Below, piece by piece: positions 53,210 through 64,000 of a stretch of DNA of 64,000 nucleotides. The notes below the pieces were generated by a model. The model was not told the DNA's origin, ran no database searches, and worked only from the letters and a program-made list of their open reading frames with translations. The first letter of the stretch is position 1. Each line of letters starts with the position of its first letter. Both the position numbers and the translations under genes were made by a program. Source of the stretch: Sclerurus mexicanus (taxonomy: Eukaryota > Chordata > Aves > Passeriformes > Furnariidae); assembly GCA_013396755.1 (NCBI GenBank), contig VWZF01013053.1, positions 3,389,328 through 3,453,327 of the forward strand. The letters are read 5' to 3'.

Positions 53210-54170
53210 TACTGCAGCTGAGTCACAAAAAGCAGGACCAGAGGGGATGTAACAGCCACTGAGTCCATCCTCCTACACTGAAACATGATCATCCACACTC
53301 AAACCATTCCTCCGAGACAGCTGCCTAGTCCATTTTTTGAAATAATTGAAAATTAAATAAATAACCTCCTGGCCCACGACCATGCATCTCCAAACTTCTC
53401 CAGCTAGGCGAATTACACAGCATCTAACTCTCCTCATCCCTGGGAAGATCATCATCTCAACTTTCCCTGCTGCACCTTAAACTTACCCCTCCTTCCCTGC
53501 ACACCCACCTCAGGCAGGTTCATCACCGCTTGCTTTGTTGCCACCTTTCAAATACTTGAAGACATTTCCTCCCTTAAACAAAGCAAGCTCCTTTCTTTCC
53601 TACCTGTATTTACCAAACCCTAACAACTGCTGTCCTCTGGCTTATTTTCTAAACTGGTGTCCATCCTTCTGAAGCTGTGGTAGCAGCCCTGACCACTGTG
53701 TGCCAGCCAGGGCCCTGGGAGCAGCACCAAGGAACAACGTGCCCATTTACAGAGCTTGCTTAGAGGTTTCCTCTTGTCTTTGTCCACAGAGCAACTTGAT
53801 GCTTGGGGTTTGTGCTCCACTACATCTCCCAGAACTACCATGCCAAACTACCACACAGCTATGAAATAAAGGCATGTCTGAGAAGGACTGGCTCAAACGC
53901 AACCCTTTACTCTTGCCTTCATCAAACTTTTTTTCCAAGGCCATTTGAGCTCTCCTCCGGTTTTGTGCTCCTTCCCTTCCCCTTAACCCACCAAGCACTC
54001 TCAGCCCTATCAGAGCCTGATATGGATTGTAATTTAATAAGCACCAATCCGTATTCCATCCTTCAAGTCCTTAATGAAAATATTGAATAAAATTAGATTT
54101 AGGACGAATTCCTGCCTAATCCAGTTTGATGCATCTTTCCAGTCTGTCAGGAAGGCAGCCCAGAGCAGGG
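53210..54170 (-). repeat. Ancient CR1-like LINE copy with reverse-transcriptase remnant
   Basis: On the minus strand, the frame at about 54034-54150 reads RQEFVLNLILFNIFIKDL. It aligns with the CR1 reverse-transcriptase block PQGSVLGPVLFNIFINDL without gaps. Further downstream on the same strand, a VFKYLKGG-like piece at about 53535-53565 resembles the CR1 motif found after the RT. In plus-strand reading, TCCTCTGGCTTATTTTCTAA and TGTCCATCCTTCTGAAGCTG resemble the reverse complement of CR1 ORF2 sequence. The copy is full of stops and indels and cannot be active. Its borders are approximate. Confidence 0.65.
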
Positions 54171-56912
54171 CAGGGTCAGGGATAAGCTGCCAGGCTGTGT
54201 GCTGGCTGACAGATGTGACACTGGGAAGGGCAGACCCGGTGCCACACTGAACACACAGCGCTTCACACAACTCTTCGCAGCACCGCTCCCACACCGGGCA
54301 AAAATGGGGAGTCCTTCAGGATAAAAAACTAAGAAATATTTGTATTCAAAACAGTCAATCACACCACGCTGAAATATAATACACCAAGGAAGATTATTAA
54401 TTAAGCCTAGAAATGGCTGGGTGAGATTTCCAAATGTTAAATACTGAAAATGTGTGTTAATTACAGGAAAGCTAATAAAATCACCGATGATCAAACACGG
54501 CTGCAACTCCTGTGACCAAGGTAGGGAGACTGATGTTATCCAACTTTAGATACAACTGTAGAAACAAGTTCTAATTCTTTAAAAACTGCTGTGCATGAGC
54601 ACATCACACAAGTTTTCCATTTCTAAGTGCCTTCTCACTGTTGCCATCTTAATTCTTATGCTAAAATGCCTTAACTGGTGACTATGAGCTTATAACTCAT
54701 TATTTGTCCTTAGAGACCAAACCATTTATAGATAGCTAAAATGTTCAAGCCACTCTCTAAATAACTGAAGGCAAATAGTAAACCTGTTAACAGAAAACCC
54801 CCGTATAAACTCCAGAAAATTACATAAAAAATAATTTAAAACCAATACATCTCTAGCTATCCTGACTGACGGGGCCAATAAAGCAAAGGATAACCGGTGC
54901 TTGTCTCCACACCATTGCGATTTAGGCATGCATTTAATCCCATTTTTCAGAGATGTCCTGGCCACAGTGCACATCGATTAACCTGCGAGCTTTACCTCGA
55001 CTACCTCAGTATCCTCTCGCCCATGGGAAGGACACTCCAAAATACCCGGAGTGCAAATTCACAACTCATCCTTCTTTAACCAGACACATGCTATTGCACG
55101 GATAAGGATCACATGTAGAAGGATTCACATGTAAGTATTGAAATCACCTTGGCTAAAAAGCATTTTAAAAATAAATATAAATGTATCCAATCCTCCCCAC
55201 ACCCTGTTATTGTTTGGATGTATGTTTTTCGTTGGGATAGCGGAAGGAAAATAAGATCAGCAGTAACCCTACAAGGGAAACAAAATGCTGGGTGCAAGGG
55301 ACAAACGGAGGGTAAGTGACACGTTGGGTTTGTTTTTTAATGCTTCTTTGCTGCTACCGCTGGAAGACAGCAATAACAACTCCTACTTCACTGGCTGGAG
55401 ATCTGAGCGAACTCCTACTGTGAACACGCAGTTGGTCCATGAGAAGGCAGAAAAGGGCTTTCTCAGTAAAATACAGCAACCCCCCATCTCCACCACACGC
55501 ACTTTACGTCTTAGGCAAGCGCTTTGTACGTCTCCCAAGGACGATAACGGGGGCAGCGCACTGTGTACGGCTGCAGCTGGCCGGGGTTGAAGGAACACCA
55601 ACTTAAACAATGACATAACCCACAGGAACAGAGGAAGCCCAAGCTGAATCTGCTGAAACAACAAACCACTTACACACAGGACCTCTTCTTGGAGTGCTCT
55701 CGTTTCATACTTTTGACTCGCTTTAGCTTATTTTTCTGTGTCAAAATATTTTTCCTTTTTATTTTCGGCAGCTTCCCTGTCGCTCTCATGTTACAGAGCT
55801 CGCACGCTACGCGGGGTTGAGAAGACGGTAAAAACTCTGCAGATAAACAAGGTCATGGCCATCCCTCCATGTTTTGGTCAAGGACGTAATGGCACAGCTG
55901 ATTCATACAAAAGCACCTCACTGAGCAGAACTGTTTAAAAAAGACTCTGCTGAGTTTCATGAGCGTGATTTCAATGCTACAGGCTGTGATTTCGAAGTGC
56001 TCTTCTACGCTGTGCTGGCACAGGCAGAGCTCCTGCTTGAGCGGGCAGGCAGCATCCTTGTGGACACGGCAGGTGGAGATACTCCACGTGGCAATGCCTC
56101 CTCGTTCCAACAAACCCTCCTGTATGCGACAGCTATTGATGTGGTTTTGTGGCTAAAACCCTTGAGCCTCTCCAGCTTGACCCTCTCATCCCTGCAACTG
56201 AGGAGGTTCTACCGTGGGGCCCCAGCACTGCTCTGGGGGGTCCATGGTGGATGGGCACCAGAAAGGGCAGCAGCTCAATGCCACCAGGCAGATCATACAC
56301 ACCAATCTCAAAAATAAGCTTTTCTTGTCTAATCTTGTCCCTTCTGTTAGGTATCACTACCCCACAGTCCACTGCAGTTCACCAAGTGTGAAATTATGAG
56401 ACTGAATAAATGGTTATAAAAAATAAACAAGACACATAATGAATCCTTTCCAGTTAAGGAATTACTTTAATCAACTGATGTCCCTTCCTATACCTCTCTT
56501 AAGGCCAGGAAGGTACCCAAGGACTGCTGAAAGAACTGTTAAGAGTGTGATGTTATTTCTGTTCCTTTGATTTTAGAAAAGCATTACACTTCTCTTCTTT
56601 CTTGACTTTCCTCCTTTTCTGTCTTTTCTGATTTGGTTGGATTTGTAAAAGCTACATATATTTGATATATTTTTGCAAAGCATTTTTCTACCTATTTTCC
56701 AGCAGTTTATAAGTGGTCTGTCTACATGCAGTTGCCATCAATACCTTTCATTTCTAACAAGATGGGGTTTTTTATTTCACAAGGAGACAGAAAGACCCTC
56801 CTAAAATTTTCCTGGAACTCCTGACTCCCACCTTCCAGGTAGAAGGACTGATGTTTCAATCCCAATACAAACTTCGCCAACGAACACTTATCTTTTCCTA
56901 GATACAATAAAG

Positions 56913-56974
56913 TTCTTCACACCCCTCACAGTTTTCTACAATATTCTTCACACCCCTCACAGTTTTCTACAATA
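56913..56974. repeat. 31-bp perfect tandem duplication
   Basis: The unit TTCTTCACACCCCTCACAGT plus TTTCTACAATA occurs at 56913-56943 and again at 56944-56974 without mismatch. Confidence 0.95.
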
Positions 56975-59900
56975 GTTGGGATGCATGGCATTGCCTTACC
57001 CTTAATTCCCTTCACTTATTTGTGTGCTGCTTCATGCTTTGTCCCCCTCAGTTCTCCTCATCCCCTGTGACCATCTGCATGTCTGGCCTTCATCAGCTCC
57101 CAAAGGTTGCCCTCCCAGCCTGATGGACCCAGTAGGCTTTTAGAAGAAGTAACTTCTGCAAATTCACCACCTTGCTGTTACCATCAGCCCAGGCTGCCCC
57201 AGGTGAGGTGGCCATAAAAAGTCCACAAGTTTCCCCAGCCCAAGGCAGGAGGAGGGTTTGGGTTAGATACCCACATTTCTCAACACGTGAAACGGGGGCT
57301 CAAAATGACATCTGACACCAGCTGTGAGATTACATCATCTGGCATTTACAGAGGGGAGATTTCCTCTCGGGAAGGAAAAGGTTCCCTTTCAAGCATGGCA
57401 TCTGACTCTCAGCACCCAGGCAAGCAAGAGCCTGAGCACCACGAACACCGACAGCGGAAGGAGCCTCAGGATTCAGCCTTACACTGATGAAAAGCACAAC
57501 AAAAATTTGGTCTTGTCTCCCCTCTTTGGTCACTGGCAGCTCCATTGCACCCCACCACAGGCACGGTTTTGTCTCTGATTATCACTGTTTCGTGTCCCTG
57601 CTGGGGCAGCCACAGCAACCCTCCAAGAACTGAGGTGGAAAGCACAATCCCCAATGAACACAGACTGACAAGTCTCCAGTGCCACCAGTCTGGGCTTTTA
57701 AATCCTGTGACTGCAGCCCCATGCCAAGGAGGAAATATTCTTCTCTGAAATGCTATCTCCAACACAGGGGGACAGTGGCACCAGTACTGAACCCAAAATA
57801 AAACTTACTTCTTCCTGACCTTGAAAAATATGACTATAGGCCATTCTGGCTATAAAACCCTTTGCTAATCTGGCTGTTACAAAGAATAAAAGCATTTTCC
57901 AGATCAGACACAAAACTAGCAAAATAACCCGTATAACTACATATTTGCACAGAAAAACAATCAGACAGCACAGCCAAAACAGACTCCATAGGAGCTCCAA
58001 ACTTGGGGAGGATTAAACGGAGCACCTCAGCCAAAATTAACAACCTCCTTGGCAGTGGACCTTATAAAGCCACCAAGTTTGCAGCAGAGCATTTCCCCAA
58101 AGCAGAGGCACAGCACCATCCATGGCAATCTAAGAAACTTTAAAGAAAACAACCACAAGCCAAATTTTGCCCTCAGTCCCAACTCTCCAGCCTTGCCTGA
58201 ATCACAGAAGAAATGTCTCCTTTAGGTTTCATGGTGGGCAATGAAAAGTGCTTTGGGATGCTGGGTTTCAGCAACAGCCACCATTTGACTCTCAAGAACA
58301 GAGTCAGAACAAAGCAAACTATTCATCCTTTATGAAAAAGGAATCAGGGAAAACTTTTGCTAAAACAGGATAACCGTAGAAAACGTGTCATCTTTTCACT
58401 GTTCTTGACTTTGTCTTAACATTTACATTAAAGCAGAAATGTTATTTCTACTCACTACTTATATCATTTGCATGTCTTTGGAAGTGGTTAGATTCTGCAG
58501 TGGGATTTTTCAATGTTATCCCAGTGAACGGCTGCAGAGAGAGACGATTTTCTGAATGAACCCACCCCAGCACAGCTCTTCTGTTACCAGTGTAAATTAC
58601 TGACCTATTTTTCCAGAGGAAAACTATGATAAAATGAGATTGCAATGAGTGGTGGAGACCACAGTAATCCCAGAAAACACTCAGCCCTGACAACACAGCT
58701 CAGAGACGGGGAAGGCAAAGAGCTTCCACCCCCCTCTTTAAATCCACCCGAACACCTCCAGATTGACAGCAGAACAGAAATAAATTCTCTTCCTCGTGAC
58801 AAATGATGATCAATCGACTGGAGCAATCCCTGCCTAAACTGTTTTGCAGTCAAGTCTGAATGATGAACCGTAACTATGTGAGCTAGAACGATATTAAACA
58901 GAACTTTTAATAAAGATTGGGGGCTACATCTCTAGAATGCAAAAGTGAAAAAGGCTGATGTAATGTTAACTGTGCCCACCCCTGCCTGAGATGTGGAGAG
59001 TGCACTCAAAAATGTTTAAAAAATCTGATTTGTAATATCTGTACCAACTTTCTACCAGTGAGCTCAAGGTACTGCCTGGGCAAATAGCAGTCCTATATGG
59101 GACAAGGGCAAAATGTGATATCTGTACAACCAGTTTCACCACTAAGAACCTTCTGAAATATTTAAAGTATTTCCCAGAAACATCCACCCGATTACCTCTC
59201 GCTGGGAAGGATTCAACAAAGCAACAGGAATTTCAACTCATTCTGGATCTCATTGCCGAGATGAAATTCAGGCACAAGTCACATGAATCACAGTAAATCA
59301 AAGCAGCTGTTTCTAAGCACAACTCTTCAGAGGAAAAGCAAACAAGAAAAAAAACCAAAACAATAAAAAACCAAACTCAGGACAAAATCTTTTATAATAA
59401 ACCTTGGAGAAAACTGAAATGCTGCCTTAATTTTAGAACAGCGTCCCTTCCATTAACTGCAACACTCAAACCATCACCTCGCCTTAAGATTTTTCCTCCC
59501 CTTAAAAGCAAATATACTGAAGGTCACAAAAACTTTGGAAATCGCATTCCACCCTTCCTCAAAAAAAGGGGAACGAACTGATGGGGTTTGAAGCACAGCC
59601 TAAGAATGTTCAGTAAACAAACCCCATTCACTTCTGTGGGACATGAAATTTCATTTCACCGCCTTTGCAAATCCAGCTGGATATACAGACAGACATTGTT
59701 CAGAACATCTGACTATACAAATAAGGCTTGTTCATTAAACTATTAGACTTAAATGTGTTTTAATTTTTATAATCTGGAGGGAGGAAATGTTCCACCTCTT
59801 CCCTATAAGTACTCTCTCCCTTTTGGCTCAATGTCCCAGATATTGCCAAATAAGGGAAACACAGTTCCTTCCTTTGTCGGTGGTCCACCTTATCTCCTCT

Positions 59901-62900
59901 TCACTGGTGAGGATACGCTGCTTATCTTGCTCTGAAGCTTTCAGACTCAGTGTAGCTCTTCTCCCCAGCACGGGGATTTAATCACTGAGCATTTAAGCGG
60001 GATGAAAATGTACTTAGTATGAATTTTTTCTGTTGGTTGGGTATCTATAAATTACATAAACTCCTAGGAAGAAGGTTCAGATTTCAGTCTTCTGGATTTC
60101 TACTGTCAGTTGCAGCAGAAGCTGCAAATTCTTGAGATAATACAAAGATCCTCTGGGGGAAGAGGCTGTGCCTTACGTCATTTAGCACTGACTTCCTGAT
60201 AAATGATGGAGCAGATAGCTTATCCAGCTCCCCCTGCCAAGGAGATCCTGCTGGCAGATGAGGCAAGGGAGGGATGAAAGCAGATGAGAAGAAAAATATG
60301 AAAGTCTACAGAGGTTGATCAGGACTGGGAAAAACAGCCTTGGGGTAAACACCAGCCACCATCAACAGGGTTTTTAAGTCACCAACAAGGGCAAATGTGA
60401 GGAGCCCTGGAGCCGGATTTCTTCACTGCATATGCCCAACACATTCCTAGGTGGACTTTGAGCCGTGTTTCTTGCAAGCCACCACACTGACAAAGATTAG
60501 GGAGCTTCAGCTGAGGTTTGTTTTGTCAGAACTGCTGTGTGACCAGACCGGTGGTGACCCATCCTGCCCCAGAGCTGCGGATGCCCAGGAGAGAAGATTG
60601 CAGACCACCTTCCAACCACCACGGATCACACGTACCCACAGCTACCCTCACGTTCTGTTTGCATTTTCAGGTACAAAAAGTTTGGGCGAAACCAAGTTTG
60701 AGGCATTTACATTTGCCTTTAAAAGTAGCTGACATTGAAGACTGGGAGAATATTGCGCAACGCTCCCCTTAGCTGATGAAGAAAATCTCTTATCTACAAC
60801 TTCTGGTGCCTAAGTTATGAAGTTGGTTCTTTAGCCTTTCAAGATAAGTGCCTAAAAATAGAATATCTTCTCTTTCCCTGCCCCAGCCCCCCCCAGCTTG
60901 CAGGAGTTGGTGTTAACGAAGCACAAAACAGGCTCTGCCAGAACGAAGCCACGTGGTGTGAAAGAAGGTAGGACTGCCATGGCTTCCCGTAAACCTTGGG
61001 TTTGTTCCTGCAGTCCAGCAAGAGAGTGTCTCCATGCTCGTGACATTTCACATGCAGACAAGATTTCACAGGCTTATAAATTCCTGGAAATTATTCTGCA
61101 CACAGGCAACTTCTGGGAAAGAGTTGGTCAAGACGCGGTACAAGGAACTACCCACGGACAGCTCAGAGCAAAATTCTGATGGCTCTGGAGCTGGGCAAAG
61201 CAATGGCTGAGGCAGGGAGGGCACTTGCACTGGGCATGGACTTGCTTTTCAGTACCACTTGCTCTAATTCTGGTATTTAGCTTTTCCCTTTCTCCATCAA
61301 AGCCCCCATGACGTAAGTTAAGCTTCAAGAGAGCAGAGGCAACAAGATTTGTTTCTCTCCCTCAACACAGTGTATTTCAGTAATGCTGGATAAACATTTT
61401 AGCAATTGCTCTTGCTGAAGAAAAGTCACAAATTAAGCCTGATCTGGATGAATTCTTGCAGGCACACAGACTGACATGAACTTGGGAACGTACTCTGCCT
61501 GAACCCTGCAATATGTTTCTGATATAGCCATCAGTCTATACAGAGCTTGCTTAAGTGGTTTACTTATGTGACTATCAGGCAAAATAGTATTTGGTAACAA
61601 CAGTCTGTGTGGGCCAGCTCATGGAGCTCTCTCTGGTACATAAAGGTGTGCTCTCAGCACGTTAACATCAGAAGTATCTGACACTCATAACCATTTTGTT
61701 TACTGCCTGAATAAACAATGTCACAGCCTATTATTTTTGAGCAAATACCAGAGACAGACTGTTTGAGAAGCAGGCACATTTCCAAATAGAAACAAACAAA
61801 ACCACCGAGGCTCAGTCATGATGTGGGAGATAAGGTCAAGGCACGAGAATATCACACTGGAAATTCCAGGTGTCACAAATGAACAGTGGTTTTGCAAGTT
61901 CAGACCATGCCCTAATTAATGCATCCTATTTCCACTCACGTATTAAAACTTTCAGAAAAACTGCACGCACACAACACACAACATCTATTTCTAATGAGAT
62001 GTAAGTCTAAAGAATTCAGCCACATAGTATTAGTTGCTAAAACTATGAAAAAATGCAGTAGGAACAGTAACACTATTTAGATTTCATGTGTGATGCTGAT
62101 CTATGCTCTCAAGATTCAACATGTCTCTGTTTCCACTAAACACGATGTTTCACATTGCATTACTTGGTATAATACTAAAATTCACTTAGCCTGACAGATG
62201 TATTTTACTCTTCAGAGTGGTTTTTTTTCTCCATGCCACTAATAAAATCACTGTATCAGTTTTGACAGGTTGTTTTTCAGGAGACAATCTTGTTGAAACT
62301 CCTTATTTTATAGAACCAAATACATTTAGGGACACCAGGGAAACTGCACTTACAAATACTTACACGCATTTCATATGGCAGCAGAAAAAACATTTACCAG
62401 CTTTGTCTGCGGAACATTTCTACACTGGTTTAAGGGAAGTCTTTATTAGCATGTACCAAACCATCAGTTCCTGGCTGAAAGGACATAAAAGTTACATGCA
62501 TTGCCAGTGTTTCTCAGCCTCTCTGCTAACATGGACCACAAGTGATGAAACTACTTTTTAAAGCTTCTGTCTATAGGATATATAGACGCAGATACATGTA
62601 TGACTCAATAAGCTTGCAAAACGGATTCAGGACCAAAATAGACAAGAATTGACAGGATCTAGAATGAGTAAGTAGAGGAACTTTGCCTGGTTCCTGTCTG
62701 CACTGAATCACAGCTCCTTCAATTTCCCTTTAATTCACAGCTTCAGATTAAAAAAACAAAACAAAAAAACCAAAACCAACTTGATATAGGTAAACAAAAA
62801 TAGAAAAAAAAACCCACATCTTCCCAAAATATATTGAAATGTAGGGCTGTATCAGGAAAGCCTCAGCTCTGGTTTTTCACACACCACCACTCCGCATCAG

Positions 62901-64000
62901 GTACTCGCCGAGCGCAGGGTACCCGCTGGTACCAGCTCTCCTCAGGCCAGGCTGGTCATACCAGTCCCACTCACTCCTTCACCTCACAGCTTCTGCTTTG
63001 ACAAATTAAGTACTTATTTTAAAACGTTTTCAAATTAAGACCACCACAGTCAAAGTTCTCTTGCCAAGCCCGTTTTCCATGTATTCCCACTACATTCCCC
63101 TCCAAGAAATGAGCACATATTGCTAGCCACGTCTCCTGGGAAATGTCCATCAGCAATACAGGCAGGAATTTGAAGCCATGGTTTGCTCCTTTGGGAGTAG
63201 CTGGAGGCTGCCTCAGTGCACAAAATCAGATTTACAAAACCTCCACAATAGGAAGGCAACATCTGAGTTTTGAAGCTGGTTGAGCACATATGACATTTGG
63301 TACTACAAAAGTTTATGATCTATTAATAGTCTCCAACAACTCTTTGAACTATTAATTAATTCTAATCCTTTTTCCTCCCTTCTGCCTATGTAAAGCACAT
63401 CAATGCCACACGTAAGAGAACAGCTGCTTGGAGCAGTAAAGAGCACACCAAGTCAGTGTTCTCCACTTCGGGCAGCTGAAAAGAAATCCTTCAAAATTTT
63501 CCAAAACTGAGTTAGACAAGTTTACAAACAACAGGTCAACAAGTGGGCACCCGAAGGACCAGGCGAGACTAAACCCTCCGTGGTGCCCAGCAGATGGGAT
63601 GGGATGTCAGAGCAGGGACCGACCGGTGTGCAGCACGTGGCTGGGACTGCGGGCTCCCCCTCACCATCATCCTCATCACAACTGCTGAAAACAGACCAGT
63701 GGGCTAAATGGGCCCCTGCTCTGACCCTGTAGAGCCAGATCTACTGAAATCACACCAACAAATTCTTTATGACTGCTCACATCAAGGCACACGCGACCGC
63801 CCCGGCGCTGCCTCCCTGCCCGGGCTGGGTCTGTTTATTCTGGCACCCAGCTCTGAGCACCCACCCAGCTCCTGCACAGGATGCACAGAACAATCCATCG
63901 CCTGCTTTCCACTTTTACCCATTTGAAGTGTTTTAGTTTGGGCTATCCCAGGCTCTTCAAACTTCACTGAGGATTAAAAAGATTTTATCTCATTTGAAGG

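Larger units (their letters stand above)
48338..64000 (-). other. Presumed FNDC3B intron upstream of exon 1 of the window (15.7 kb, incomplete)
   Basis: No further FN3, linker or N-terminal FNDC3B exon was recognised. The expected Gly/Ser-rich and basic exon and the proline-rich N-terminal exons are absent. Vertebrate FNDC3B has very long 5' introns, which fits. Contents: a G/T-rich tract (49286-49328), a possible tiny CR1 relic (51193-51232), an ancient CR1 copy (53210-54170) and a 31-bp tandem duplication (56913-56974). From 57000 to 64000 nothing was recognised. Confidence 0.7.

Noticed and set aside
58448..58696. Minus-strand frame considered as the exon upstream of exon 1
   Set aside because: It shows neither the Gly/Ser-rich nor the basic linker expected there, and the phase (ending with one base of a Glu codon) is not met at a plausible donor.
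1..64000. Hidden novel system such as a CRISPR array, viral integration or second gene
   Set aside because: No regularly spaced direct repeats, LTR pairs, intact retroviral frames or unexplained multi-exon coding pattern were seen on either strand.

Overview
The window is vertebrate chromosomal DNA, most likely from a bird. The repeats that can be recognised are CR1-type LINE fragments in both orientations, with the avian-style 3' end (CCAACCC...CATTCTATGA). No Alu, L1 or other mammalian SINE/LINE is recognisable. No bacterial or organellar feature is present.

One gene explains all the coding sequence that can be supported: FNDC3B (fibronectin type III domain containing 3B, also FAD104), read on the minus strand, so its 5' side is at high coordinates. 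Seventeen internal coding exons were located between 48337 and 7374. All have GT donors and AG acceptors, and the reading phase carries through every junction. Together they give 2224 nt, a fragment of 740 complete codons plus partial codons at each end. It holds the end of the N-terminal linker, seven complete fibronectin type III (FN3) domains and the start of the eighth. By comparison with the vertebrate protein (about 1200 residues, recalled from family knowledge), roughly the first 260 and last 190 residues are not in the window. The missing parts include the proline-rich N-terminus, the ninth FN3 domain and the C-terminal membrane anchor. The paralogue FNDC3A was considered and set aside on sequence-specific grounds.

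Layout from left to right: 1-7373 has no recognisable exon and is read as intron, with two CR1 tails. 7374-29731 holds twelve exons, fairly closely spaced. 29732-37141 is a 7.4 kb intron with a CR1 tail, a small duplication and a homeodomain-site-rich stretch. 37142-48337 holds five exons, plus an 83-bp duplication beside the only N in the window. 48338-64000 is 15.7 kb of presumed intron with an ancient CR1 copy that still shows a reverse-transcriptase block.

No promoter, CpG-island start, poly(A) end, tRNA, rRNA, CRISPR array or complete second gene was seen. No previously undescribed system was found. The points most worth checking are the duplication beside the N, the CpG-dense exons 15 and 16 with a divergent FN3 loop, several alternative-splice-prone junctions, and candidate conserved non-coding stretches. 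Exons are numbered 1-17 within this window in transcript order, and residue numbers refer to the fragment they encode.
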